Below, piece by piece: positions 44,205-55,220 of a DNA stretch of 64,000 nt; position 1 is the first letter of the stretch, and each line of letters opens with the position of its first letter. Both the position numbers and the translations under genes were made by a program. The DNA is from Silene conica (Eukaryota > Streptophyta > Magnoliopsida > Caryophyllales > Caryophyllaceae), in assembly GCA_029255685.2 (NCBI GenBank), contig CM055318.2:9429001-9493000 (forward strand), in the 5' to 3' direction. Under the pieces are notes generated by a model. It made no database searches and was not told the origin of the DNA. It was given only the letters and a program-made list of their open reading frames with translations.

Positions 44205-44390
44205 AGTCTTGCTTGCGACGGGTCACCATTTGTGACGGATATTTTGTGAGATAAAATGGATACAAAAGGGTTAGTGGAGAAAGGGGACCACATGAATAGT
44301 GTTGGAGAAAGAGAAAAAGTGGGTATTTTGTGAGAGAAAACGATATCTGTCGCAAGCTTGCGACGGATAGTGCCGTTGCAAATAAGATTT
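44205..44390. repeat. GACGG foldback element, family B
   Basis: The left arm (TCTTGCTTGCGACGGGTCAC, TGTGACGGATATTTTGTGAG) and right arm (ATCTGTCGCAAGCTTGCGAC, GGATAGTGCCGTTGCAAATA) are rich in inverted GACGG/CCGTC motifs. The same sequence occurs inverted inside 26835-27345, where it interrupts another element, showing it is mobile as a unit. Confidence 0.65.
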
Positions 44391-44526
44391 TCTGATTATA
44401 TTGATAGTTAAAATAGAATTTTGTATTTTGATTTTTGAGTAGAGTATTGGTATCTAGTACCTAGAATTAGAGCTGTACACTAGGATGGAATGGAGGAAGT
44501 ATCAACTAGTACAAAGAAAACAACAC

Positions 44527-44712
44527 AAATTCTCATTTGCGACGACAATATTCGTCGCAAGCTTGTGACGGTTCAAATAAAACCCATTTGAGGAGATAAA
44601 GACAAAACATTTGTCATTCTCTATGCACTTGATTGTTGTCTCATCTAAACAAGTGAATATATTTGACCCGTCGCAAGCCTGTGACGGATATACCCGTCAC
44701 AAGAGAGACTTA
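44527..44712. repeat. GACGG foldback MITE, family A, second copy
   Basis: The left arm AAATTCTCATTTGCGACGAC and CGTCGCAAGCTTGTGACGG are mirrored by the right arm TTTGACCCGTCGCAAGCCTG and TGACGGATATACCCGTCACA. It is the best-preserved copy of the family seen also at 4851-5055 and 51772-51915. Confidence 0.65.
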
Positions 44713-44746
44713 TTGAGAAAACAAAATCCAAACAAATCTTTCTCCC

Positions 44747-45230
44747 TTACTAAAAAGTGAGCAACACAAGTTACTATTCATTATGAATAGTAACTTGTGT
44801 TTTGTCTTTATTGCATATGTATTGGGCAAATGATCAAACTTGTATTGGGCCGGATGATCAAACCTAATGCATTCACTTTTTAGCCCGTATGATCAAATAA
44901 TTTTGCAAGTTTCTGACATACAGCTTAGCATCCTCAGGAGGTTGAGAAAATCCGTCTTCGGTTACGAAACAATTACTATATCTTTTACCTTACTAAAATA
45001 TGGGTAACACAAGTTACTATTCATTATGAATAGTAACTTATTTTTTTGTCTTTTATTGTATTTGGACCTTGTGATTAAAAAACGTATTCACTTTTTTGGG
45101 CCGTATGATCAAACAATTTTAATATCAGAAGGCAGGTTTCCAACATACAATTTAGCATCCTCGAGAGGTTGAGAAAACCCGTATTCGGTTCCGAAACCAG
45201 AAGCTTGAAGTTCAACACATCATGTGGTAT
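44747..45230 (+). repeat. Tandem duplication of a Helitron-like 5' segment with palindrome
   Basis: Two head-to-tail copies of about 240 bp (44747-44985 and 44987-45230) each start CTTACTAAAA, carry a palindrome (first one 44764-44800, perfect 18 bp arms ACACAAGTTACTATTCAT around one T) and continue with GTATGATCAAA, GCATCCTC and GAGGTTGAGAAAA. The start resembles the 5' end of the Helitron at 45571, so these may be stacked Helitron 5' ends or truncated insertions. Confidence 0.6.
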
Positions 45231-45334
45231 ATATGAATACCCATCTATCAGTCTCAATACAATATAATGAATTTGGGTCATTTGATGCATTCACACCCAT
45301 TACATATATTATTAATCGACGTCCTATTTCTAAC

Positions 45335-45550
45335 GCTTATTTTAAGACAATACTCGTTTAATAGTAATTTAAGCTTTATTATATTATATGTACAACAAAA
45401 AAAATATTCTACACTCAATTTACGACAATACTCGTTTAATAATCATTTAAACTTTATTATATTATACGTACGAGTACGACAAAAACAAAATATATTCTAC
45501 GCTCAATTTACGACAATACTCGTTTAATAGTCATTTAATCCTTGTTATAT
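45335..45550 (+). repeat. Three tandem copies of an approximately 75 bp unit
   Basis: A unit containing GACAATACTCGTTTAATAGT and a following TTTATTATATTATA(C/T)GTAC, then ATATTCTAC(A/G)CTCAATTTAC, recurs three times between 45335 and 45550. Copy-to-copy divergence is modest. The array abuts the Helitron start at 45571. No coding capacity. Confidence 0.7.
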
Positions 45551-45570
45551 TAAAGGACAAAAATTATTCA

Positions 45571-47861
45571 TCTTACTAAAATATGGGTAAGACAAGTTAC
45601 TACTCATAATGAATAATAACTTTTCTACTCTACTTTCATTGGTCGTATTTTATGGACTGTGTTTATTTGGAGTTTTTTCTTACTTTTATTCCACTCATTT
45701 TTCATGGGCCGTGTTTCTTTAGACTTTTCTTACTTTTATTTGGATTGCCTTTGGTGTCACTAATTAACCCTCTAACAGTACTGCTCTTTGTGTTCCACAA
45801 CTACGTTGTCACATTTGACTTGTTGCCTCATATATCATATTCAGTTATTCACAATACTCCTCTATCTCTTCCACAACTACATTTCCCCTCAATTATTCAC
45901 ACAATTTTTTTTTACTTTTTTATTGATGAGAGATACTGATCGACATATTAATTATATTTGTATTATTCCCGTGTTCATTTGTTATTATTTAGGTGGTTAC
46001 GAAGTTGTGTACATGATTGACGGAGAGAATCACAGTTAAGTATTCATCTGATTTCTTGTAGTTTACATTTGATTTTGGCCTTTAAATTTCATCACTCTTT
46101 TCCCCTTGAAAACCCACAATTTCATCTTCATTTTCCCCAGGAATTTGTATATTAACTTGTCATTCGAGACTAAAGTACAAATTGTCATTATATGGATTTT
46201 AGGGTTAATTACTAGGTAAGGTCATCTGGGTATCGCTCCTTTTGATACGATGTTTCTATTTTTCATTTAGGCTTGTTCTATTTTCGATTAATCATCTTAT
46301 TTTCATGAAAAAGTTTAATTCATTTTGGTGTTTTAGTAATAATAATAATATAATATTTTAGAAATTGAGATCTATTTTTCATTTGGGTTTGTTCTATTTT
46401 GGACTTTCATCATGTTATTTTCAAAACTATGTTTAATCTAATCCTTTATCCTTTTATTATTTATTTGGTTTCCAGGGGCTAGATTGACTAGGCTTTGACA
46501 GAAGGAGTTGATATATTGAAGCGGATCCAATCATAAGGGTTTGCAGAATGTGCAAGATGGTTCACCTCAGAGGAAATACAAGCATATACGCCCACCCGAC
46601 ATATTTGGAAGTTATGAATAATAATAACCAGAGACCTAAATTTGAAATAGCTTGTAATTGTCGATTAGGACCGAGGAGATTAAGGTAATTTGATAGATGT
46701 TCAATTCCTTTAGCATAGTTATTTCATGGTGTCAATCTTGTAAAATACTCTTATGATGATGAAAACTACACTTTGTGTTAGAATTGAGCAATGAAATTGA
46801 TAATGATCTTTTTAGCGAGGAATCGAACAACATTATAATATAAATTATCCAATTTTATATTCCAACTTAACCACTAATAAAATGAGAGACAATGAAGGGA
46901 GATATCGATATGGTTTGCCAGATTTTGTTCAAATGACGGGGAGACGGGGGATGAAAGATCACATATGCTTTATTTTAGACATAAAGTCATTGGTGGGATA
47001 AAGGAAAAGAAATTGTGTGTGCGTAGTTTGGTTCAGCTTGAGGGTGGCGAAGGGTGTTGGATAGAAGGGAGAAGGATGGGGGTGAGGAAGAGGCAAAAGA
47101 AAATGGGAGAAAGGAGGAGATTGTATAGGAAATGCAAGGAGATACGAACATGGCGGGAGTGAGAACAATGGACTAATTAAGAGAAAAAGTAATTGAAGTA
47201 CGATGATAGTTCAGAAACCCATTAATTTCAACATAATTCAAAAGTAAGTTATTCATAACTTTCTGGAAAGTTTTTGTAAGATTTAAATATTTTTTTTTAA
47301 AAATAAATAAAAGGTTGATTGCACAATCTTATTGCTTTCTGACCTATTGAAATTTTGGAGGGTGACGGGTGAGAGGGAGAAAGACGAGCGTGGTTTCGAC
47401 TCGGTAATAAAAGTCTAGATTATATATGCATAATTACTTTTTTCTTCGACATGAAATTTTGCGAAGGAAGCTAAGTTGAAAAAGAAGGAAAATGAAAGAT
47501 AAGGAGAAAGAGAGGCTAGAAGGAAAGGAAAATGGAAGCAGAGGCAGGAAGGGACATATAAGACGAGGTAAGAGGAGAATCCAACTCCAAGGAGAAGGCG
47601 CTAAGGACAGGGAGGAGCTAGAAAGAGAACTCATTTGACCTTCAAACATAGAAAATTGTGTAATGTGGTTACAGAACAAAGCCTTCTATGGAACAATAAC
47701 GATTACAGACGTCGCTATATGTCACTAAAGCAACGAAGATAATAGCCAACTTTGACGGTACAACAAATAACAATACAACATGCATAAAGCGATACTAATT
47801 ATAATAGATGAGTCATACTATCTTGGGGTATGGCGCGCGAAGCGCGCCATACAACAACTAG
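45571..47861 (+). mobile_element. Helitron, probable non-autonomous, ending upstream of ADA1
   Basis: The 3' end is textbook: a perfect 11 bp hairpin (GTATGGCGCGC, loop GAA, GCGCGCCATAC; 47828-47852), then AACAA and CTAG, followed by T. The 5' end is placed at TCTTACTAAAATATGGG (after an A), with a degenerate AGTTACTACTCATAATGAATAATAACTT palindrome just inside. I cannot find Rep/helicase motifs in the 2.3 kb interior. Blocks near 46490-46680 and 46960-47170 are less AT-rich and could be captured host fragments, but I do not recognise them. The 3' end is well supported, the 5' end less so. Confidence 0.65.
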
Positions 47862-48563
47862 TATTGAAGAAATGTTGATCTTCCAAGTTCATGTTTTTGC
47901 CACTTTTAAACTTAAGACAAACTAAACATATCAATATATGGTTGGGTATTTGGGCCTTAACCAAAATTACACACATATTACTTGCTCATATAATCCGCAC
48001 GTGCCTCACGCCCCAAAACATTCTTTCTAGTTTAACTCTCTTCGCTTATGTTTTTGGTCCTCAATTTCCCCCTTTCCTCTTATCTTCGTCAAAATCAAAT
48101 ATTTCAATCCAGAAATCCCACATTCCAAACCCTAATTTCATCCGTTTAGTTCAGCAATACAGGTAATTCCCTTTTATGTGATTACAGTCATTTCGTTCGT
48201 TAATTTCAGATTCTAGTTAATTTCGCGATTTTTGTTCAACCTAGGGTTTGCGCTTAATTTTGTGATCGAACTTTAATTAGCTCCGTTTTTGCTCGGAATT
48301 TGATTTCGCATGTTTATATACTCTATTATACACTATGGTAGCGTAATTGATTAGATAAAGTTGAATTATTGTACACTCTGATTTGTTCTTTTGCTTGAAT
48401 GAATGCCGTGATTTGATGATGATAATGTTGTGCAAAAGGTCACATTTTGAACGTATTCTCATTGTTTCGGAATTCAGTATTTTCAGGTTTAACACCGGAA
48501 ATTTGGGGATTGTTTCTGTATATTTGTAGTGCGGAAGTTTGTGTAATTGGAATTTTGGGTATA
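47862..48563 (+). promoter_or_regulatory. Promoter and 5' UTR of ADA1, with probable 5' UTR intron
   Basis: Downstream of the Helitron end lies a pyrimidine-rich segment (about 48040-48100) followed by CAATACAG/GTAATTCCC at 48162/48163, a good splice donor. An acceptor TATTTTCAG ends at 48486. This would remove a 324 bp leader intron, leaving the ATG at 48564 as the first in the spliced leader. No clear TATA box is seen. Confidence 0.5.
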
Positions 48564-49568
48564 ATGGTTGTGAGGAATTCTGAGTTCGAAATGTCGGGTG
48601 ATCGGCATTTTGCAAGAATTGACATATTAGAGATCAAAGTACAGATTGGGAAGAAGTTAGGAAGAGAGAAAGCCCAAAAATACTTTGGTCTACTAGATAG
48701 CTTTTTCAGATTCAAAATTGCGAAGTCGGAGTTTGATAAGATGTGCGGTGTTGTCATTGGCCGGGAGAACATTTGCCTTCATAATCGGCTCATTAGATCG
48801 ATTCTAAAGAATGCAGTGTTCTCCAAGACGCCACCTCAAAAGGAAAACAAAGATCTGAACCTTAGTTGTGATAAGGTTGCGAATGGCTATCCGAGAAGTT
48901 GCCTTCAATCTCTGCGCCGGGATGTGTTTCCTCCGTCCCCTCGTAAAGGGAGAACACCGGGATTTCGAGATCGGAAATATAAGGATCGTTTGAGTCCACT
49001 TGGCCCAAATGGAAAGGTCAATGCTGTTGCGGCTGGTAAGGATTTGGGCCAGAAGACCCTTGAGCAGCAAAGTGCTACTGAGTTGCTATCGTTGGGTAGT
49101 ATGCCAATTGAAGTTACCTCTGTGGAGGATGGGGAGGAGGTTGATCAGGCTGCCATAAGCCCAGGAATTGACAGCCGGAACCCCGTTACCCCGCCGTTCG
49201 GAATCCCGTGGAATGGGAAAGGGAACCGTAAAGTGCTCAGTTCTTTGCCATCTTCAGTTCATGCGGAGACTTGTCTCAGGAGCGGCATGCTACCTGATAC
49301 CAGTTCTTTAGGGAAGAGGTTAGAGCAGAAACTCGAGAAAGAAGGCATGAGAGTTTCAATAGATTGTGTGAATCTATTGAACATGGGGTTGGATACTTTC
49401 CTCAAAAGGTTAATAAAGCCGTCTCTTGAACTAGCCAGTTCCCAGTTTGGAACCATGTTGGACTTCCGGACTGCAATGGAGTTGAATCCTAACCTTCTCG
49501 GAGAAGATTGGCCTATGCAACTTGAGAAAGTGTGCCTCCGAGAGTCCGAATGTTTTGACCGAGATTAA
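48564..49568 (+). CDS. ADA1: SAGA complex subunit ADA1 (Transcriptional adapter 1-like)
   Basis: A single-exon 334-codon protein. Residues about 10-95 (HFARIDILEIKVQIGKKLG, AQKYFGLLDSFFRFKIAKSEFDK, GRENICLHNRLIRSILKNA) match the plant SAGA-Tad1/ADA1 family (Pfam PF12767, from memory), including its histone-fold-related N-terminal part. The middle is basic and low in order (PPSPRKGRTPGFRDRKYKDR). The C-terminus (RLEQKLEKEGMRVSIDCVNLLNMGLDTFLKRLIKPSLELA) is the conserved end. ADA1 is a structural subunit of the SAGA histone acetyltransferase co-activator in the nucleus. The frame is open further upstream to 48447, but that part probably lies in the leader intron. A second possible start is the ATG at 48591, nearer the usual family start. 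Which of several plant ADA1 paralogues this is cannot be told. Confidence 0.9.
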   Translation: MVVRNSEFEMSGDRHFARIDILEIKVQIGKKLGREKAQKYFGLLDSFFRFKIAKSEFDKMCGVVIGRENICLHNRLIRSILKNAVFSKTPPQKENKDLNLSCDKVANGYPRSCLQSLRRDVFPPSPRKGRTPGFRDRKYKDRLSPLGPNGKVNAVAAGKDLGQKTLEQQSATELLSLGSMPIEVTSVEDGEEVDQAAISPGIDSRNPVTPPFGIPWNGKGNRKVLSSLPSSVHAETCLRSGMLPDTSSLGKRLEQKLEKEGMRVSIDCVNLLNMGLDTFLKRLIKPSLELASSQFGTMLDFRTAMELNPNLLGEDWPMQLEKVCLRESECFDRD

Positions 49569-50779
49569 CTAGAGATGTTTTGGTAGGGATTAGAAGCTTG
49601 GACATGCGTTGATACAAGAGTAGATTTATGCAGCTGCTAATTAACTGTGTACAATAATGGGCAAATATTTTGGGTGGGTGACTCGATGTGGATTCGGTCG
49701 TAAAGTGTAAATACAACTATAATCTTATGTAGAAAGGGGTATTATTGGGTATTTGGGTATGTCGAGATATAAATAGCAGCGCCATTGTAATTTTTTGTTT
49801 GTTTCTTACAAACAGTGGAGACAATCTGAACACAGACCAACCCAAGCAGTTATGTATCCATTATTCCTCAATATTACCTTGTTAATGTTAATTGATTTGT
49901 TCTAAAACAATCTCATACAAGTTTTCGAGTTTTCGAGAGTGTATTATCTTCATTCTGTTTCGTCTTCAGTTGAGATATTTGGCCCCTTGAATTCAAATGA
50001 CTGGTCTGGCTTGGTCCGGTGAAGGGTTAAATCAGTTTATCACTTCGAGCTAACGATTATGTCGCACAGTCTTTAGCATGGAAGAAGATTCGCTGCTATT
50101 GGTAATTAGTTTAGCTGGTTTCAGGTGAGCAGCAGAATAGTCGTCAGGAAGCAGTGACAGTCAGGAATCGAGATATAAGCTTTTGTGGCGAATGCGGTGA
50201 ACTCTTTGTAAAGGTTATATTTAAATGTTTGTAGAGATATTAATGATCCGATTATTATATTGTCGCGAAAACATTAGAGAAGTATCATGTACTCTATGTG
50301 TATTTAAAGGCACCTTATTTTTCCATTGGCAGTAGAATTGCTGCAAAGAAGGCGGCCTTCAATGTGCAGGAAATGCAATTTGAACCTGCTACCTCAAATG
50401 TAAACCTAAAAAACTCGACCTAAACTAGTTGTACCCAAAAGGACCCGAAAGTGGCAAATAAGAAATAGGACCAAACCGAAGAGGATCAATCTCAAATCCG
50501 ATTCAAATAACTTGTTTGCAAGCTCTAAACACGATTATTTAAAATAAAAGTATATTCTCACCCGTATAATGTGTAAATTCTCCTAAGTCCTAATCTACAT
50601 GTGAACTTAGCTTAGATGATACCCTGGTGTGAAAAACTGAAAATACAGTTGATCGTGCAGTCGTGAAAGAATGACATGAATGCATGAATACATATAAATC
50701 GTATCAATAAATAAAATTATTGCACTATACAATTGTGACACTCAATAATATTATCAAAATAGTGGAAAATCAAGCTTTC
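49569..50779. other. Intergenic region between ADA1 and the peroxidase
   Basis: The convergent genes ADA1 (plus) and peroxidase (minus) share this space, which should contain both 3' UTRs. I see no other gene and no bounded mobile element. Confidence 0.55.
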
Positions 50780-53700
50780 TCAGTTGAAAGCATCACATCG
50801 AACACGAATATTTCCGTTATTTGCACCCTTAACACCAACCCGACCCAATTTGACCATAGCCGAAGAAAAGGCACTATAGAAATCCACAATGTTGGTAGCC
50901 CATTTTTCGACTTCTGGCTTGGACCGGGCGTCATTATAAAGGACTTGGTCCGAGGTGAAAAGGCCTTTCCCTTGCTTCAAGTCTGCATAGTACCAGTTAT
51001 CAAACCTTTGTGGACTAACAGGATCCATACCGATTGCAAGCCGTGGGTCCGCGTCTTTTGGGCACATGGTTTGTAGTTGGGTGGCGTATTGTTGGTTTAG
51101 GGTCGGGTCAACGGGACTGGTGGCGGAAAATCCATATATTCTATTGCTGAACCTGCTGCAATGAGAGAATCCCACTGTGTGTGCCCCTGTTAAAAATACG
51201 AAGCATGTGAGATTGATTAGTACTGAACTCTACAGTACAGAGCAGCATCAATGTAAATATTGTTTTACTGAACAAATAGTACCAATGGCATGAAAGTTAA
51301 GTATGTCACCGACTACCCGGTGATATTACTATGACACGTTTAATATCGCTATTCTACAGGCTCCTCATATGCTAAGATTTCATCCCGTGATCTTTGGTGA
51401 CACCGACTCTTTTACCATGTGAAGTCGTGAGAAAATTATCGCAACCAAAATTTTAAGATAGTGGTTTAGACCCAAACAACGAGCTTATTCTTCTCCAATG
51501 GATTAGTAATGGATTCATATCTGTTGAAGTATTATTCCGATGACCACCTTTATAAATTCAAGTAAACGGAGAGACCTAAATAATTCATGTGACAGGGTTG
51601 CTTAAATTTGAAGCTATTAAAATTGATGCTAGGTGACAGACCTATTTTGTTAACTTTGACAGTTTCAGACGGATTTTATGTAATCATTTTTATGGTCAAA
51701 TACCCAAATGTAATCGTTTTTCTGGTCAACAGAAAAACGTTGCCATTTAAAAACAATCCTATCTAATAACACAAATTCTCATTTGTGACGGACATATACG
51801 ACGGGTCAAGTAATATCTATGTGGGGTATATAAGACAAAATCAGAATGCCTCGTGAGTAGCAAACTTATTCACCCATATGGGAAATACTTAACCCGTCGC
51901 AAGCTTGTAACGGATATAGAGACTTATGAATCTAATAAGGACCATCTGGAATCTTTAGACGAAACAAACGGTGTGAAGGGAGAATTTGTGCTCAACTTGG
52001 CTTCACTCATTAGTCATTACTATTCAAATAATGCAGCTGATCAGATGAGATCAGAGCAGTTTGTGCAACATTCCAAATGTATTGGGCCATACAAATCCTG
52101 TTTTTCATGTAAAATATCTTACTTCTTCATAACTTTTCTGTACCTTTTGTCTAAAACTCAACTTATAGTCTATACCTAAATTATTACAGTTCAGAAATGA
52201 TAGGCTAATATTAAGTCTTGAAAAGAGCACAATTTCATCTTGTCTTTTGTTCTACATAAACATCTTTCATTTTTGTATCGAAATTATCTAAATAATTTTT
52301 TTCTTCTGACTCAAATCTCAATCACTCGTTTACTTTTATTTAAAAATCTCCACACTAAGATTCTAAGAATTAAAAGATAACCACATAAATACATGACTAA
52401 AACGAAACGAGTATTTATGTAACTATGGCCTATGTTCCTATGTAATGTTCAAATTTCAAAGTTAATACATTCACGTGCTATCCCGAGTTCTATATAAGTA
52501 CAGAATAGATAACAAATTATCATAATTAACGAGTAATTGTAATGTGAGAATCAGATTAAGTTATAAAATCGTCGTCTTGTGCAACAAGCTCCGATTTTAA
52601 TTTTTTTTCCGTGGTTTCAAGTATTTTGGAGTTTTCTATATACACCTACTATTCTTATTTCAATCTCTTTTTCGTCTAATGTAATAAATAAACCCTACTA
52701 TTACATACAAAATCCGTTATAAGCTAAAGACTTGATCGTGAGACAATTTACAAGTGAGATGGGTTGTGAGAGATCACAATCTTGTGACCGTAAAGAGCAA
52801 GACGGACACACATACATATGGGCATACGGCTAATTTCCTCTCACTCTCATGCCACTTTCGTTGAAACGTCACCATTGAAGTTGACTAAATTGCTCACATG
52901 GCCACCTCTGTAAATTAGTACTACGATTATTTCTCTAATTATTAATACCATTAATGGCAAGCAGGTCAACTTTCTTTGCTTAGCTAGGCCTTCTGAAATT
53001 CATGAACCAACTCCAATTGTGCCTAAACGAGAGGGTGTTATTCTATAAATTTTCGCTCCGTTTTGACTTTCAGAAAACGGTTTTTCTAACATATACATAC
53101 AGCACATGTTAAACTTACTAAGATCTCGATCTTAACCAATAAACTAAGACATATTCAGTTACAATTGTCGCTTCTAAATATTAATCTCGACCCTATACCC
53201 AATACCTACTCGATTCGATTAAAATTAGTACGGAGTACTAGGCATTAATGCATTATAGAAAGGAGGAAATACCTGAAAGAGCAACCATATCAGATTGGGT
53301 GAGTCCAAGATTGCGAAAGAGAGAATTAAGACGATCCAGCCCATCAGTCGGCAGAGGTAGCTTTCCATTCACACTTGAAGCCGTCGACGTCAAACTATCA
53401 AATCTCCCCAACTCTACTTTGTAATATGGTCCTCCTGCCTACATTTTTCGCACTTTACTCCCATTAATTTATCTTCTCATCAAAATAATTAGTGGCCAAT
53501 TACCACACAAAATATGAATGGATTTAGATTTCCTCCCCTAAAACCACATGGTTATATTGGTAGGTCTCGGAAAATAACTTTTGTATGAGACGGTTTTTAA
53601 AAATAAAAAAAATGAAGTAAAAGGAGCTAGAAAGTTAATATGTTGCTGACGAAATTTAAGCTAATAACTTTATAACAAATTGTCATTGAAGACGGATACT

Positions 53701-54709
53701 ATTCGTCACAAGCTGAAGACGGATAGTGCCCCTCTCATAATCGGTAAGTGACAACATTCATGGGTGCTCCAGTTTTCCCACTTGCCCTCCCACTTGCTTT
53801 CTTGTGAGAGGAAAGTATCCGTCTTCAACTTGTGTCCGTCACAAGGAGACCTGCTAAACTAACAACATTTGCTACGGAGTATTATTTTACAAAATTTATT
53901 TATTTTGTAAATTCCAAAGTGGATAGTACAACAATGGATTAGATCGTCTTTTTAAAGATTAATTAGTTATTCGCACCAAAAAAAAAAAGATTAATTAGTT
54001 ATAATAATCGTACTTAGAAATCGCCATTTTCATCTAATTCTAATTTGAACGAAGTTCCAATTAAATTTCACATGAGGTAGAATCAGGACATTACATTTAC
54101 TTTATTTTGCGAGGGAGAATAAAACAAGTGTAAATTATTAACGGAGACGGTGGAAGGGACGGAGTGAGTAATAAACAAGCAATACCAGGTTGACGACATC
54201 GCGAGTAGCAATGGTAAGAATATCAGCACAGGAAACCTTATTCCTGCAACTGGGAATTGCATCCACAGCTGCTTTCGCCTTTATAACCGTATCAAATCCG
54301 TCTCCAGCTAATGACAGATTATCAGGGTGATCTTTCTCTGCTTTGTTTGTAGGTGTTGATTGAATCATTACTGAAGCATCACAACCCTGCACATACAACC
54401 ACAAAATTACCTTTTTAGGGGTGCCGTGTATACTAAAACCGACATTTAATACCATAAATTAAATAATTAATGTAACTAACAAACGAAAGATTGGAACGGA
54501 GGGAATACCGAAACAGCGCAGTCGTGGAAATAGAGACGAAGAGTGGCCGGAATCGTAACAAACGTCTGGTTTATTTTCAGCTTCACTGCTTGTCGGACGA
54601 TCGATTCGACACTCGGACATATATTGGCGTAGTAATTTTGGCTAAGAGCATTTGTTGTAAGAGAAAACCCAAGGAACAAGACACAAATTAAGACGTAGAA
54701 GTGACCCAT
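50780..54709 (-). CDS. Class III secretory peroxidase, four exons
   Basis: Exons on the minus strand are 54509-54709, 54186-54386, 53273-53438 and 50780-51186, with GT-AG introns at the classical three positions of plant peroxidases; they sum to 324 aa. Residues 1-21 ([21 protein letters not shown]) are a signal peptide for secretion. Distal catalytic Arg58 and His62 lie in LRLYFHDC, and the proximal haem His192 in [11 protein letters not shown]. The eight cysteines of the four conserved disulfides are at about 31, 64, 69, 114, 120, 199, 231 and 320. NxS/T sites are at 47 and 90. It should oxidise phenolics with H2O2 in the wall or vacuole. The motif after His is HDCAVS, whereas the family nearly always has HDCFV; this may affect the substrate channel but not catalysis. 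Intron 3 is 2.1 kb and carries a foldback MITE. The exact orthologue is uncertain. Confidence 0.95.
51772..51915. repeat. GACGG foldback MITE, family A, in peroxidase intron 3
   Basis: The left arm AAATTCTCATTTGTGACGGA..CGACGGGTCAAG and the right arm TTAACCCGTCGCAAGCTTGT..AACGGATATAGAGACTTAT match the copies at 4851 and 44527. The left arm is shortened by about 20 bp compared with them. Confidence 0.6.
53683..53850. repeat. GACGG foldback MITE, family D, in peroxidase intron 2
   Basis: The left arm GAAGACGGATACTATTCGTC and right arm AAGTATCCGTCTTCAACTTG are inverted relatives around a central CACTTGCCCTCCCACTTGC. It resembles the other GACGG elements but uses TGAAGACGG where the others use GCGACGG, so it is treated as a separate subfamily. 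Confidence 0.55.
53954..54002 (+). repeat. Tail-only retroposon insertion, TCGCACC plus A-run, in peroxidase intron 2
   Basis: A direct repeat AGATTAATTAGTTAT (53956-53970 and 53988-54002) flanks a 17 bp insert TCGCACC followed by A's. The same insert core, GCACC plus A's, occurs at 59998-60011 with a different duplication, so both derive from one retroposon family's 3' end. Confidence 0.8.
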
Positions 54710-54758
54710 AACTTATTACACACAAAGCAACACTTAAAAGAGGTTTTAGTTTGTGACC

Positions 54759-54770
54759 CAATATATATAG
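54759..54770 (-). promoter_or_regulatory. TATA box of the peroxidase gene
   Basis: On the minus strand CCTATATATATTGGG lies about 50-60 bases upstream of the ATG at 54709. This spacing would give a short leader of roughly 25 bases. Confidence 0.65.
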
Positions 54771-54908
54771 GCTAGAATCTGGATATATTACAATATTGCA
54801 CGCTTTTTTTAAAACGGATATATTTGTTTAAGTAAGAACAGAAACTTGTTTAGGTCTTGTGTTTGTTGGGTTGAAATGTTGAATGAAGCTGAGCTGAATT
54901 GAGTTAAT

Positions 54909-55220
54909 CAGTGACGGACCCAGAAATTTAGTGCATGAGGGGCACTAATAATTATTCGACGTGTTATCTAAGTATATTTAAGACAACATTTTTATATTTT
55001 GGAATTTTTTTCCCTAAATTAGTTATTGTAGAAGTAAAAGATTGAAAATATAATTGTTCCTAAAGATATATGTTTTCGAAAATAATGTATTCTCTAAAAT
55101 AATTTAAATTTTAAATATATGTAAAAATAATATTTTTTCTAGAATATAATACATAATACATTTTGGTACTTAAATTAACAAGAAATGTTAGTCGTTCAAT
55201 TGTTTAGAATATTTGTTGAG
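54909..55220 (+). repeat. CAGTGGCGGACC-type element, 3'-truncated copy
   Basis: It starts CAGTGACGGACCCAGAAATT and continues with AAGACAACATTTTTATATTT, CCTAAATTAGTTATT, AAAATAATGTATTCTCTAAAA and TTGGTACTTAAATTAACAA, matching 3451-3720 in order. The matching right terminus seen at 3861 is absent, so the copy is truncated. Confidence 0.5.

Noticed and set aside
48447-48563. Upstream in-frame extension of the ADA1 reading frame
   Set aside because: The extension encodes a hydrophobic stretch absent from the family, and a good splice acceptor at 48486 places its beginning in a leader intron.
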